Origin: Oscillospiraceae bacterium
GTDB taxonomy: Bacteria > Bacillota > Clostridia > Oscillospirales > Ruminococcaceae
Reading direction: 5' to 3'
Length of the DNA stretch: 64,000 bases
Assembly: GCA_902362965.1 (NCBI GenBank)
Contig: CABIYQ010000003.1
Span: forward strand, 163,473-227,472
Shown here: in pieces, positions 50,607 through 59,608 of the stretch
How the letters are laid out: each line of letters opens with the position of its first letter
Numbering within the stretch: position 1 is the stretch's first letter
Translations under genes and position numbers: made by a program
The notes under the pieces: generated by a model
What the model was told of the DNA's origin: nothing
Seen by the model: only the letters and a program-made list of their open reading frames with translations
Database searches by the model: none

Positions 50607-52064
50607 ATGACGATAAAAAAACGTCTGTTTATTTCCAATACCCTGATGCTGATCATTCCGGCACTGGTAAGTATACTTATTATTTTAATATCCATGTTTC
50701 TGTTTATGAATTTATTTTACAAGCAGTTTATGGACGAAACAGTAAAAGAAAACAACCTTTCGTATATCCATGAACTTCTTGTGGAGCAGTCAAAGGAATT
50801 TCTGGACAGCAATGAAGATATTACAGATTCCAAACTATATCATACTATTGAAAAGTATCTTTCATCTCAGGAAATGAAGCTAGATATTTATGATGATACA
50901 GGAATTGTTTGTACCATAGGCAGCAGCAACAAAAGCCAAACGGAAGCTGTACTTATTTCTGCAATGGAAAGCTTAGGTGGTGAAGGCAATATTTCAATGA
51001 ATGGAAGCTGTCTTTACGGAGAAAAAATTCTGGTAAATGGTGAAACCTATCACGTTCTTATTTATAGCAGCAGTGAAATACAAGAAAGCCAATACAATGA
51101 ATTTCTGGTAAAAAATATTATTGTAATTCTTTGCATCATGATTATCGCTGCGGTAATTGTCACAAACCGTTTTCTTACAAAGTTTGTTTTCAGAAAAATA
51201 GAAGCTCCGTTGGATATTCTCACAGACGGTGTCCATCAGATTCGTGACGGAAATCTGGATTATCGCATTACATATAACGAACAGGACGAGTTTCAGAGTG
51301 TCTGTGAGGATTTTAACGATATGGCTGTAAGATTAAGAGAATCCGTAGAGATCACTCAGAAAAACGAGCAGAATCGTAAGGAACTGATTGCAGGAATTTC
51401 TCACGATCTGAGAACACCGCTGACTTCTATTAAAGCGTATATTGAGGGGCTGCTGGAGGGTGTTGCGGCAACACCGCAGATGCAGCAGAAATACATGATA
51501 ACCATCCTGTCGAAAGCAAACGACATCGACCGCATGGTAGACAAGTTGTTTTTGTTTTCAAAGCTTGATCTTGGTGATTGTCCTTTTTATCCTGAGAAGC
51601 TGAACATTGGACAAGAAATTCTCTCTGTCGTCACATCAAATCAAAAGGAATATCAGGAAAAGGGTATGCAGATTCTTTGCAAAGATATTCCGCAGGATCT
51701 GGAGGTTTATGCTGATCCAGTTCAGCTGCGCAGTGCCATTACCAACATTCTGGAAAACAGTCTGAAATACAAAGACAGCGAAACAGTAGCTGTAGAGATT
51801 TATTGTGAAAATTCCACTGAAGATGTAAGTGTCATCATTGAGGATAATGGTCCCGGAGTTCCGTCAGAGGCACTGCCGAAGCTGTTTGATGTATTTTATC
51901 GCAGTGATTCGTCAAGGAATAATCCAAATAAAGGCAGCGGACTAGGGCTTGCCATTACTTCAAAAATTCTGGAACGCTTCGGCGGCTCGATTCACGCAGA
52001 AAATTTACAGCCAAAGGGTTTGCGTATCGTGATGACAATTCCAAAGGAGGAGCAGCATGAGTAA
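50607..52064 (+). CDS. Sensor histidine kinase
   Basis: A 485-residue membrane kinase. Two helices (about 13-36 and 168-188) flank an extracellular sensor domain of about 130 residues. HAMP follows, then HisKA with phospho-acceptor His in LIAGISHDLRTPLTSIKAYI, and the ATPase with NILENSLKYKD, DNGPGVP and KGSGLGLAI. The gene overlaps its response regulator by eight bases; the kinase comes first, the reverse of the usual order. A cell-envelope signal is plausible because DUF368 is directly upstream. Confidence 0.95.
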   Translation: MTIKKRLFISNTLMLIIPALVSILIILISMFLFMNLFYKQFMDETVKENNLSYIHELLVEQSKEFLDSNEDITDSKLYHTIEKYLSSQEMKLDIYDDTGIVCTIGSSNKSQTEAVLISAMESLGGEGNISMNGSCLYGEKILVNGETYHVLIYSSSEIQESQYNEFLVKNIIVILCIMIIAAVIVTNRFLTKFVFRKIEAPLDILTDGVHQIRDGNLDYRITYNEQDEFQSVCEDFNDMAVRLRESVEITQKNEQNRKELIAGISHDLRTPLTSIKAYIEGLLEGVAATPQMQQKYMITILSKANDIDRMVDKLFLFSKLDLGDCPFYPEKLNIGQEILSVVTSNQKEYQEKGMQILCKDIPQDLEVYADPVQLRSAITNILENSLKYKDSETVAVEIYCENSTEDVSVIIEDNGPGVPSEALPKLFDVFYRSDSSRNNPNKGSGLGLAITSKILERFGGSIHAENLQPKGLRIVMTIPKEEQHE

Positions 52065-52746
52065 AATTTTAATTATAGAAGATGATATTGCCATTGCTGA
52101 AATTGAACGAGATTATCTTGAAATCAATGGATTTGAGGTAAAAATTGAAACTGACGGTGTAAGCGGAATGAATACGGCATTAAAAGGCGGATTTCAGCTG
52201 GTTCTGCTTGATTTAATGCTGCCTGAAATTGATGGTTTCACCGTATGTCGGAGCTTGCGGGAACATCTGGATATACCTATTCTTATGGTAACAGCCAAAA
52301 AAGAAGATATTGATAAGATCAGAGGTCTGGGACTTGGCGCAGACGATTACATCGTAAAACCCTTTTCGCCGGGAGAACTTGTTGCAAGAGTACAGGCACA
52401 TATTGCAACCTACAACAGACTGAAAGGCGGCATACAGGAGATTCAGCCGGAAATAACAGTAGGTGCGATTCGTATCAATCCGAAATCACATCGTGTATTT
52501 GTAAAGGAAAAGGAAATCAGCTTGAAAAATAAAGAGTATGAACTGTTGCTTTTTCTGGTGACAAATGCAGATATGGTTTTTGATAAGGAAACGCTGTATG
52601 AGCGAATATGGGGCATGGACTCTGTCGGTGATAATGCAACAGTGGCAGTTCATATTAACAGGCTTCGTGAAAAAATCGAGGACGATCCTTCCGATCCGCA
52701 TTATATTGAAACAGTTTGGGGTGCGGGATATCGTTTCAGAGCGTAG
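52057..52746 (+). CDS. OmpR/PhoB family response regulator
   Basis: A 229-residue regulator. The receiver domain has the acidic pair EDD (8-10), the phospho-acceptor Asp in LVLLDLMLPEIDG, and the conserved Lys in DDYIVKPFSPGELVARV. The C-terminal winged helix ends with NATVAVHINRLREKIEDDP and VWGAGYRF. CAAAGGAGGAGCAGC precedes the ATG. It should act with the kinase upstream; likely targets are DUF368 and the transporter and glycolipid genes downstream. Confidence 0.95.
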   Translation: MSKILIIEDDIAIAEIERDYLEINGFEVKIETDGVSGMNTALKGGFQLVLLDLMLPEIDGFTVCRSLREHLDIPILMVTAKKEDIDKIRGLGLGADDYIVKPFSPGELVARVQAHIATYNRLKGGIQEIQPEITVGAIRINPKSHRVFVKEKEISLKNKEYELLLFLVTNADMVFDKETLYERIWGMDSVGDNATVAVHINRLREKIEDDPSDPHYIETVWGAGYRFRA

Positions 52747-52757
52747 GTGATGTGCCT

Positions 52758-53615
52758 GTGTGGATTACGTTTGCATTTGGTTCAGCTCTTTTTGCCGGAG
52801 TTACTGCCGTGCTTGCAAAGATTGGAATCAAAAATATAGATTCCACAGTTGCCACGGCTATCAGGACAATTATAGTTTTGATTTTTTCCTGGCTGATGGT
52901 CTGGCTCACCGGAGCTTTTCAAGACATTGACAGCATTTCAGGAAAAACGCTGTTATTTCTGATATTATCAGGACTTTCAACCGGAGGCAGTTGGCTTTGC
53001 TATTTTAAAGCTTTGCAAATAGGTAATGTAAACAAGGTTGCGCCAATTGATAAGTCAAGTACGATACTGACGATGTTGCTTGCTTTCCTTGTTCTTGGGG
53101 AAAAACTCAGTGCAGTCAAAGTTATTTGTATGCTTTTGATTGGTATTGGCACTTATTTCATGATAACCAAAAAGCAGTCCGACAATGAAACAAAAGGCTG
53201 GGGCTGGTTATGGTACGCTGTTCTGTCAGCAGTATTTGCAAGTCTGACATCAATTCTCGGGAAAATCGGAATAAGTGAAATTAATTCCAATCTTGGTACT
53301 GCCATAAGGACAATTGTTGTGCTGATTATGGCATGGCTCATGGTTTTCGTAACAGGTAAACAAAGTGAAATCAAAGCTATCAGTAAACGAAATATGCTGT
53401 TTATATGCCTTTCCGGATTGACCACTGGATTGTCATGGCTGTGTTATTATAAGGCTTTGCAGGACGGTCAGGCAAGTGTAGTTGTGCCGATTGATAAACT
53501 GAGTATTCTGGTGACGATTGCTTTTTCTTACTTTGTGCTGAAAGAAAAGCTGACGAAAAAATCCATGATTGGTCTTGTTCTGATAACTGCGGGAACGCTG
53601 CTGCTGGTAAAATAA
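52758..53615 (+). CDS. EamA (DMT) family transporter
   Basis: A 285-residue ten-helix membrane protein formed of two EamA repeats. The repeats are easily aligned: STVATAIRTIIVLIFSWLMV in the first and SNLGTAIRTIVVLIMAWLMV in the second, likewise LSGLSTGGSWLCYFKALQ and LSGLTTGLSWLCYYKALQ. GTG at 52758 follows AGGTGA at 52745-52750 and fits; a longer frame from 52716 lies within the regulator gene. Substrate unknown; DMT exporters carry amino acids or metabolites, and short relatives act in lipid-linked sugar flipping. Confidence 0.87.
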   Translation: MWITFAFGSALFAGVTAVLAKIGIKNIDSTVATAIRTIIVLIFSWLMVWLTGAFQDIDSISGKTLLFLILSGLSTGGSWLCYFKALQIGNVNKVAPIDKSSTILTMLLAFLVLGEKLSAVKVICMLLIGIGTYFMITKKQSDNETKGWGWLWYAVLSAVFASLTSILGKIGISEINSNLGTAIRTIVVLIMAWLMVFVTGKQSEIKAISKRNMLFICLSGLTTGLSWLCYYKALQDGQASVVVPIDKLSILVTIAFSYFVLKEKLTKKSMIGLVLITAGTLLLVK

Positions 53616-53623
53616 TAGATTAT

Positions 53624-53657
53624 GATACGTACATCTTCGGATGTGCGTATTTTTTAT
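53624..53657 (+). terminator. Terminator with UUCG tetraloop
   Basis: A 12-base stem (53624-53635 with 53640-53651) capped by TTCG and followed by a T run, nine bases after the EamA stop. Confidence 0.93.
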
Positions 53658-53772
53658 ATAAGTTTTAATGCCATTTTATCTTTTGTTTATAATTGGGTTA
53701 GCGTTAGTTTATTGTGTGGTTTTATAATAAAGTCAACCTCGAAAGAGGAAAACAACGAAAGGATTGATTCAA

Positions 53773-54606
53773 ATGAAAGCAAAGAAAATAACAGCAGCTT
53801 GCATGGCAGCAGGTTTGGCACTGATGGGAACGGCAGGTGTTGTTTCCTATGCAGCAGGTAATCCATATGAGAATTACAAATCGGCTGTAGTAAATACCAT
53901 CAGCGAGGACAATCTGACTGTCAATGCCGCTGTTCAGATGAAGCAGAATGGAAAAGTCATTGCAAGCGGCAATGCAGTTTACGAAAAGTCTGCCGGAGTT
54001 CAGTATGCAAGTGTTGTGGCAGATGTCGCAGGACAAAACATGGTACAGGAGGAGTATTCCGACTGTAATATAAAGGTTAAAAGCGACGGCAGCAGATACA
54101 CCGAAAAAAGCCGCAAGGAAAAGCGTGATGAAAACGAGATGCTTACTCCTAATATGATTAAGCTTGCGGAAATGACAGCGGATTTGTTTGTGGGAGATCT
54201 GAGCAATCAGTTCGTTTCACACGGTGATACGATTTCAGTGTCGCTGACCGATGTTCAGATTCCGGAGATTGCAAATGTGGCCGCTTCCGCCTTTACGGAG
54301 ATGAACGCAGGAATAAATAATGAAAACGGCAAAAATGATTTAGGAGATATACTGCTGCAGGAATTTCCTATTACGCAGAATGCCAGAATTGAAAGCGTCA
54401 CCATGGATGCAGACATTGCAAAAGGAAATTTGTCTGCACAGAATATGACAATTGTTATCAGCGGTCAGACATCGGATGGCAAAGATACACAGATTGATAT
54501 TACAATAAATGCAAATGTTTCAGATATCGGCTCTACAACACCGCAGATGATAGACACATCATCTCTGCAAAAATCATCTTCGCTCGAAAATGAGAATGAT
54601 GATTGA
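53773..54606 (+). CDS. Secreted protein of unknown function
   Basis: A 277-residue protein with a clear signal peptide (KAKKITAACMAAGLALMGTA, cleavage expected near AAG at about 27) and no lipobox. The mature part is alternating beta-strand-like and ends in Ser/Asn/Glu-rich residues with no anchor. No family recognised. The ATG at 53773 has GAAAGGA before it; an earlier TTG is less likely. It lies alone between a terminator and a hairpin-rich gap, so it is transcribed separately. Confidence 0.7.
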   Translation: MKAKKITAACMAAGLALMGTAGVVSYAAGNPYENYKSAVVNTISEDNLTVNAAVQMKQNGKVIASGNAVYEKSAGVQYASVVADVAGQNMVQEEYSDCNIKVKSDGSRYTEKSRKEKRDENEMLTPNMIKLAEMTADLFVGDLSNQFVSHGDTISVSLTDVQIPEIANVAASAFTEMNAGINNENGKNDLGDILLQEFPITQNARIESVTMDADIAKGNLSAQNMTIVISGQTSDGKDTQIDITINANVSDIGSTTPQMIDTSSLQKSSSLENENDD

Positions 54607-54622
54607 TTTATACTAGGCTCTC

Positions 54623-54639
54623 AAAAGCCTTTGGCTTTT
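54623..54639 (+). terminator. Small hairpin after the secreted protein gene
   Basis: AAAAGCC-TTT-GGCTTTT just after the stop codon. The short stem is a weak terminator at best. Confidence 0.35.
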
Positions 54640-54680
54640 ATGCCGTGTTTGCAATAGAGGGCAGTATATAACAGAAATTG

Positions 54681-54729
54681 TTTCCCGATAAAATTAACCG
54701 CCGGATTTTTTCGGCGGCTTTCGGGGAAA
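54681..54729 (+). promoter_or_regulatory. Nested hairpin in the leader of the ABC transporter genes
   Basis: TTTCCCGA (54681-54688) pairs with TCGGGGAAA (54721-54729, one bulged G), enclosing CCGCCG (54698-54703) with CGGCGG (54712-54717). It ends only a few bases before the AGGAGTGG ribosome site and could control translation. Confidence 0.45.
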
Positions 54730-54746
54730 ATATAGGAGTGGTAAAA

Positions 54747-55466
54747 ATGTATGCAATAGAAGCAATAAATCTTACCAAAAAGTATAAAAATCAGCGTGGA
54801 GCAGAAAATATATCCCTAACAATAGAACAAGGTGAAATTTACGGTTTGTTAGGACCAAATGGATGCGGAAAAACAACCATCATGAAGATGCTCGTTGGGT
54901 TGCTTCATGCAGATAGCGGAGAATTCAGAATATTTGAAAAAAAGCCTGATGAGGAAATTGATGTCATGTCGCAGGTGGGCTGTATGATTGAAAATCCGGT
55001 TTTTTATCCATATCTTACAGCATATGAAAATTTGAAAATTCTGCTTAAGTTTTATCCGGAACTTTCACAAAAGCGAATTGATGAAGTCCTGGAGGAACTG
55101 GAGCTTACCAAATATAAGGATGAACCTGTTGGAAAATTCTCAATGGGAATGAAACAGCGGCTGGGCTTTGGAGCGGCAATCCTGCACAAACCAAAACTAC
55201 TTATTCTGGACGAACCTACAAATGGATTGGACATAAAAGGAACAGCAAAAATTCGTCATATTCTGAAAGCATATACACAAAGCGGAGGTACGATTCTGAT
55301 TTCCAGTCATATTGCAGACGAAATTCAGCGTATATGTACAAAGGCCGCAGTTATGATGGATGGTAATATCATAGATAAAAGCAGTATAACTACTGCTATT
55401 ATAGAATACGGAAGCGTAGAAGACTATTATTTACATATTATAAATGAAAAGGAGGCAGCAGAATGA
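54747..55466 (+). CDS. ABC transporter ATP-binding protein (ABC-2 exporter type)
   Basis: A 239-residue ATPase. Walker A is LGPNGCGKTT, the Q-loop region FYPYLTAYENL, the signature FSMGMKQRLGFG, Walker B LLILDEPTNGLD, and H-loop ISSHIADEI. The type is that of lantibiotic-immunity and Nod/ABC-2 exporters. The ATG at 54747 with AGGAGTGG decides the start over an open frame from 54678. It overlaps the permease gene by four bases. A self-protection or envelope lipid export function is possible. Confidence 0.92.
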   Translation: MYAIEAINLTKKYKNQRGAENISLTIEQGEIYGLLGPNGCGKTTIMKMLVGLLHADSGEFRIFEKKPDEEIDVMSQVGCMIENPVFYPYLTAYENLKILLKFYPELSQKRIDEVLEELELTKYKDEPVGKFSMGMKQRLGFGAAILHKPKLLILDEPTNGLDIKGTAKIRHILKAYTQSGGTILISSHIADEIQRICTKAAVMMDGNIIDKSSITTAIIEYGSVEDYYLHIINEKEAAE

Positions 55467-56200
55467 ATACATTGTGCATTTGTTCAAAAAATGAAATCTA
55501 TAAAATATTTCAAAGAAAAAAGTATTGGATTATTCTGACTGTCACATTGGGAATTACGGTATGCGGAGCATTAATCGGGTTAATTTCAAACAGTATTGTT
55601 TCATTTTCTTCACAGAATTATCCTTATGCAATTCTTTCCCTATGCTGTTATGTATTTGTCCCCTTTACAGCGTTAATGCTTTCATCTGATTTGATTTCAA
55701 GTGAATGTGAGCGAAATGAATTGAGATTTCTTTTAACAAAACATGCCAGCCGTACAGAACTTCTTTTCGGCAAGCTTGCGGCAATAATGGTTTATGAGTT
55801 TTTCCTGACTGCTGCAAATGTGATTGCAGCGTTAATATTCAGTCTGATATTTTCAGGCTTTACATCAGTAAATATATTTGCCGTTCTGATGTCAGTCGTC
55901 ATTACAGTAATTCCAATAGCAGCTTTTGTTTCTTTTGCAGGTATTATATCTGTATTCTGCAAAAACGGAATATCTGCCTTTGGGATGGGAGTTGCAGCTT
56001 ATGGCGGATTTACGCTTCTGGGGCTTGTTTTTTCAAGAATCAGCAGCTCGATTTTTACAAGCTATCTTACACTGTATAAAATGATTATCGGACAGAATGT
56101 ACCGGTGTTCCGGCTGTTTTTAGGTATTGGCGTTCTTCTTGGCTTTTCACTCCTGTTTCTTTCCGCTGCAAGTATGAAGTTTGAGAAAAGAGAATTCTGA
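55463..56200 (+). CDS. ABC-2 family permease
   Basis: A 245-residue membrane protein with six helices. SSECERNELRFLLTKHASRT is the typical loop after helix 2 of ABC-2 permeases. Its four-base overlap with the ATPase (ATGA after GGAGG) shows it is the partner. Sequence is otherwise poorly conserved, as usual in this family. A homodimer with two ATPases is expected. Confidence 0.85.
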   Translation: MNTLCICSKNEIYKIFQRKKYWIILTVTLGITVCGALIGLISNSIVSFSSQNYPYAILSLCCYVFVPFTALMLSSDLISSECERNELRFLLTKHASRTELLFGKLAAIMVYEFFLTAANVIAALIFSLIFSGFTSVNIFAVLMSVVITVIPIAAFVSFAGIISVFCKNGISAFGMGVAAYGGFTLLGLVFSRISSSIFTSYLTLYKMIIGQNVPVFRLFLGIGVLLGFSLLFLSAASMKFEKREF

Positions 56201-56284
56201 TTTTACATATATTTTATATTATTATGATAGCGATGTTATGTAATTGATTTATAATGCAGACAGAAAATGAAAAGGAGAAAAAAT

Positions 56285-57481
56285 ATGAAGATACTGATTA
56301 CAGCCGATTGTTATACGCCAACGATAAACGGTGTGGTTACGTCAATTCTCAATCTTGAAACGGAACTGCGCAGATTGGGACATGATGTAAAAATACTTTG
56401 TCCGTCAGAGAATTTTCATAGCAGTGAAAGCGAAAATGTATATAGAATTGGTTCTGTAGGAGTAGGCAGGATTTACAGCGGAGCAAGAGCAGCCTTACGT
56501 ATCAGTCAGAGCCATCTGCAAAAGCTGATTGATTGGAAACCGGATATTATTCATTCGCAGTCTGAATTTTCTTCTTTTATTATGGCAAAGAGAATTGCGG
56601 CGGAGGTAAATTGCCCAATCGTTCATACTTATCATACGGTTTACGAAAACTATACCCACTATTTCTCACCCAGTATTACTTTGGGAAGAAAGGCGGTAAT
56701 AGTGATGACAAAGCGGATTCTTCGCCATACTAAAGCAGTCATTGCACCCAGTCAAAAAATCGAAAGACTACTGAAAGATTATGGCATAGAGCAACCGATA
56801 AAAGTTATTCCTACAGGTCTTAGATTGAAAAAATTTTCTGATGAAATTTCGGTAAACATAATAAATGAATTGAAAGCTAAACTTGGCATACCGCTAAAAA
56901 GCAGGGTTCTGATTACTGTCGGCAGAGCTGCTAAGGAAAAGAACATTGATGAGCTGATAAGATATTTTAAACGACTGGATATAGAAAATACAGTTTTTGT
57001 AATTGTAGGAGGCGGACCTTATCTTGATGCTCTGAAAGATCTTGCTTATGCTGAAAACATATCTGACAAGATGATTTTTACAGGTGCAGTTGAGCCGGAA
57101 AACATTGCTGCTTATTACAGATTGGGAGATATATTTCTCAGTGCCTCTCAGAGTGAAACGCAGGGACTGACCTATATTGAAGCACTGGCAAGCGGTTTAC
57201 CTGCTGTATGCCGAAGAGATGATTGTCTGAATGACGTGATAACAAACGGCAAAAACGGCGGACAATACACAGATTTCAAAGAATTTTCGGAACTGATCAG
57301 AACATTTTTATTTAACGATGAGTTGTATAAAAGCATGTCTGAAAACGCAGTACAGACAGCTCAAAAATATTCCGCAGAAAAGTTTGCAAAGGATGTCGAA
57401 ACAGTCTACATGGAAATCTTAGAAAAGAGGAATCATTATGAAATTACGAACACATTTTATAATTGCGAAAATTGCAGCTGA
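56285..57481 (+). CDS. GT4 glycosyltransferase, likely monoglucosyl-diacylglycerol synthase
   Basis: A 398-residue GT-B enzyme. ILITADCYTPTINGVVTSIL is the start typical of 1,2-diacylglycerol 3-glucosyltransferases, followed by HSQSEFSSFIMAKRIA and HTYHTVYENYTHY. The donor site has VGRAAKEKNIDELI and ASQSETQGLTYIEALASGLP (the E-x7-E motif). AAAAGGAG precedes the ATG at 56285. It heads a run of overlapping genes with lipid-sugar roles and overlaps a phospholipase-like gene by 44 bases. Substrate and linkage are inferred. Confidence 0.8.
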   Translation: MKILITADCYTPTINGVVTSILNLETELRRLGHDVKILCPSENFHSSESENVYRIGSVGVGRIYSGARAALRISQSHLQKLIDWKPDIIHSQSEFSSFIMAKRIAAEVNCPIVHTYHTVYENYTHYFSPSITLGRKAVIVMTKRILRHTKAVIAPSQKIERLLKDYGIEQPIKVIPTGLRLKKFSDEISVNIINELKAKLGIPLKSRVLITVGRAAKEKNIDELIRYFKRLDIENTVFVIVGGGPYLDALKDLAYAENISDKMIFTGAVEPENIAAYYRLGDIFLSASQSETQGLTYIEALASGLPAVCRRDDCLNDVITNGKNGGQYTDFKEFSELIRTFLFNDELYKSMSENAVQTAQKYSAEKFAKDVETVYMEILEKRNHYEITNTFYNCENCS

Positions 57482-58013
57482 ACATACAGGATTTACATTT
57501 TTGGAAAAAACTGCATTTTGTATAGGTTCACTTATTCCTGATTTATCACCTATGCAGTTTGTACACCGTCACTTTTATGCAAAATCCGGCAAATATGTAC
57601 AAAAAAAGCTGGAACGAATTTCAGGAAGGAATTCTTTATTTACGCTGCTTGTATACGGAAAAATGGCACATTATGTCAGTGACTTTTGCTGCTCTGTACA
57701 TTCCGGCGGAGCTATCGGGAATATTCGTGAGCATATTCTTTATGAGTGTGCATTGAATTGCTATGCTTTTGAAAAGTATGATTTGCTGAAATCAGAATGT
57801 GAAAGCCGGATAGAGCAGCAGGATCTGACATCTGTTCTGGATTGTTATCATCACAGTCAGAAATACGATTTTCATACAGATTTGAGTTTTGCAGTCAGAG
57901 CGTGTGTTAATGTCTGCATGAAGGTATATTATCCACAAAAAAAGCAAGCTGTAATTCAATCCGGAATTGGTGACGGAGGTGTTTATTATGGTTGTCGTAA
58001 TTCCAGCATATGA
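57438..58013 (+). CDS. Zinc-dependent phospholipase C-like protein, short form
   Basis: A 191-residue member of the Zn-PLC fold group. RTHFIIAKIA has the first His, SLIPDLSPMQFVHRHFY gives Asp and two His, and GKMAHYVSDFCCSVHSGG and IREHILYECAL the other probable zinc ligands. It overlaps the glycosyltransferase by 44 bases and the next gene by 26, so it is translated with them. No signal peptide is seen. It could cleave a phospho-lipid or lipid-linked sugar on the inner face; a longer relative lies at 16219. Confidence 0.75.
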   Translation: MKLRTHFIIAKIAAEHTGFTFLEKTAFCIGSLIPDLSPMQFVHRHFYAKSGKYVQKKLERISGRNSLFTLLVYGKMAHYVSDFCCSVHSGGAIGNIREHILYECALNCYAFEKYDLLKSECESRIEQQDLTSVLDCYHHSQKYDFHTDLSFAVRACVNVCMKVYYPQKKQAVIQSGIGDGGVYYGCRNSSI

Positions 58014-59073
58014 ACCAAATGAGGAACTGGAAAATCTGGTATCCGAATTGAATTGTATGAATTATAGAATTGTCATTGTCAACGATGGCAGTTCTCCTGA
58101 TAAAAACGTAATATTTGAAAGATTAAAGGATAAAGCTACGATACTGCATCATACTGTCAATTATGGAAAAGGCAGAGCAATTAAAACAGCACTGCATTAT
58201 ATTTCAGAGCATATGCCTGAAGAAAGCGGAGTTGTTACTGTTGATGCTGACGGACAACATCAATCGAATGATATAGTATCTGTTTGTCAGTCACTTCGAT
58301 ATCATAATGAAAAACTGATACTTGGTGTCAGAAAATTTGAGGGAAAAGTTCCTTTAAGAAGCAGATTTGGAAATGCAGTTACCCGGGCAGTCTTTTCTTT
58401 GGCAAGCGGTAAAAAGTTATGGGATACACAAACAGGTCTGCGTGCGTTTCGGACAGAATTGATTCCTTTTATGTTAAATATAAAAGGAGATCGATATGAA
58501 TATGAAATGAATATGCTGCTCAACTGTGTTGAATGTGGAGTAGATTGGGTAGAAGTTCCTATAAGAACGGTTTATCTTAATGACAGGAATACATATTCAC
58601 ATTTTCATCCTTTCAAAGATTCTCTGCGAATCTATCAATCTATTTTAAAATTTTCAGGCTCATCTTTTATATCTTTCGTGTTGGATTATATTCTTTTTAA
58701 TATTTTTTCACTTTTCCTTGGAATATTATCTTTCAGGAATCCTATATTTTTTAGCAATATCTTAGCACGAGTTATCAGCTGCGGATTTAATTATCATCTG
58801 AATAAAAAATATGTCTTTCATTCATACGGAAACCATATGAAAGCACTGAAATATTTCACGTTGGCATTCGGCATTTTAGCCGCAAATACTGTGTTATTAC
58901 AGATATTAACAACTATCGGGATCCCTGCATTTTCCGCCAAAATTATAACGGAGATCATACTTTTTATCGGCAGTATGTTGGTACAACGATTCCTGATATT
59001 TATACCTGAAAAGAACAAAATATCATATCAAAGATCAGAGAGGACACATCATGCAGACAATTACAAATATTGA
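57988..59073 (+). CDS. DPM1-like glycosyltransferase fused to GtrA membrane domain
   Basis: A 361-residue protein. The first 230 residues are a family 2 glycosyltransferase (VVVIPAYEPNEELENLVSEL, VNDGSSPD, VDADGQHQ, WDTQTGLRAF), as in polyprenyl-phosphate glucose or mannose synthases. The rest is a four-helix GtrA domain (ISFVLDYILFNIF), a family tied to flipping polyprenyl-phosphate sugars. The fusion would make a lipid-linked sugar and move it outward. ATG at 57988 has GGAGGTG before it, within the preceding gene. Confidence 0.9.
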   Translation: MVVVIPAYEPNEELENLVSELNCMNYRIVIVNDGSSPDKNVIFERLKDKATILHHTVNYGKGRAIKTALHYISEHMPEESGVVTVDADGQHQSNDIVSVCQSLRYHNEKLILGVRKFEGKVPLRSRFGNAVTRAVFSLASGKKLWDTQTGLRAFRTELIPFMLNIKGDRYEYEMNMLLNCVECGVDWVEVPIRTVYLNDRNTYSHFHPFKDSLRIYQSILKFSGSSFISFVLDYILFNIFSLFLGILSFRNPIFFSNILARVISCGFNYHLNKKYVFHSYGNHMKALKYFTLAFGILAANTVLLQILTTIGIPAFSAKIITEIILFIGSMLVQRFLIFIPEKNKISYQRSERTHHADNYKY

Positions 59074-59608
59074 TTTACGTTTATTAAATTGGATCCACGA
59101 ACATTTGGCTTGCTCCTTTCTCGATTTTCTTATGCCTAAAATCACATTTCTTGGCAATGGAGGATTGATATGGATTGCAGCAGCAATTATCATGATATTT
59201 TTCAAAAAATATCGAAAAATAGGAATCATGATTGGAACGGGTTTGTCCGCAGGCGTTATCATTGGTAATATTTTGCTGAAAAATCTTATTGCAAGAGAAC
59301 GTCCCTGTTGGATCAATGAAACGGTGCAAATGTTGATTTCTACACCTCAGGACTATTCTTTTCCGTCAGGACATACACTATCCTCTTTTGTTGCAGCTAC
59401 AATTATTATGCACTCTGACAGGCGAATGGGAATAGCAGCTTATGTGTTTGCTTCAATAATTGCATTTTCGAGATTGTATCTTTATGTTCACTTTCCAACG
59501 GATATACTGGCAGGTACACTGCTTGGAATTATAATTGGGTTGATAGTTTGCAAATTTTTCAATATTCTTTCACATAATCATTTATCCTTATGGGAGGCTA
59601 AGAAATAA
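59051..59608 (+). CDS. PAP2 family phosphatase
   Basis: A 185-residue membrane phosphatase with about five helices. The three-part active site is KNLIARERP, YSFPSGHTLS and SRLYLYVHFPTDILAG. Members remove phosphate from undecaprenyl diphosphate or phosphatidate; with lipid-sugar enzymes around it, an undecaprenyl-diphosphate or lipid phosphatase is plausible. It overlaps the fusion gene by 23 bases and meets the next gene by one base. Confidence 0.93.
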   Translation: MQTITNIDLRLLNWIHEHLACSFLDFLMPKITFLGNGGLIWIAAAIIMIFFKKYRKIGIMIGTGLSAGVIIGNILLKNLIARERPCWINETVQMLISTPQDYSFPSGHTLSSFVAATIIMHSDRRMGIAAYVFASIIAFSRLYLYVHFPTDILAGTLLGIIIGLIVCKFFNILSHNHLSLWEAKK

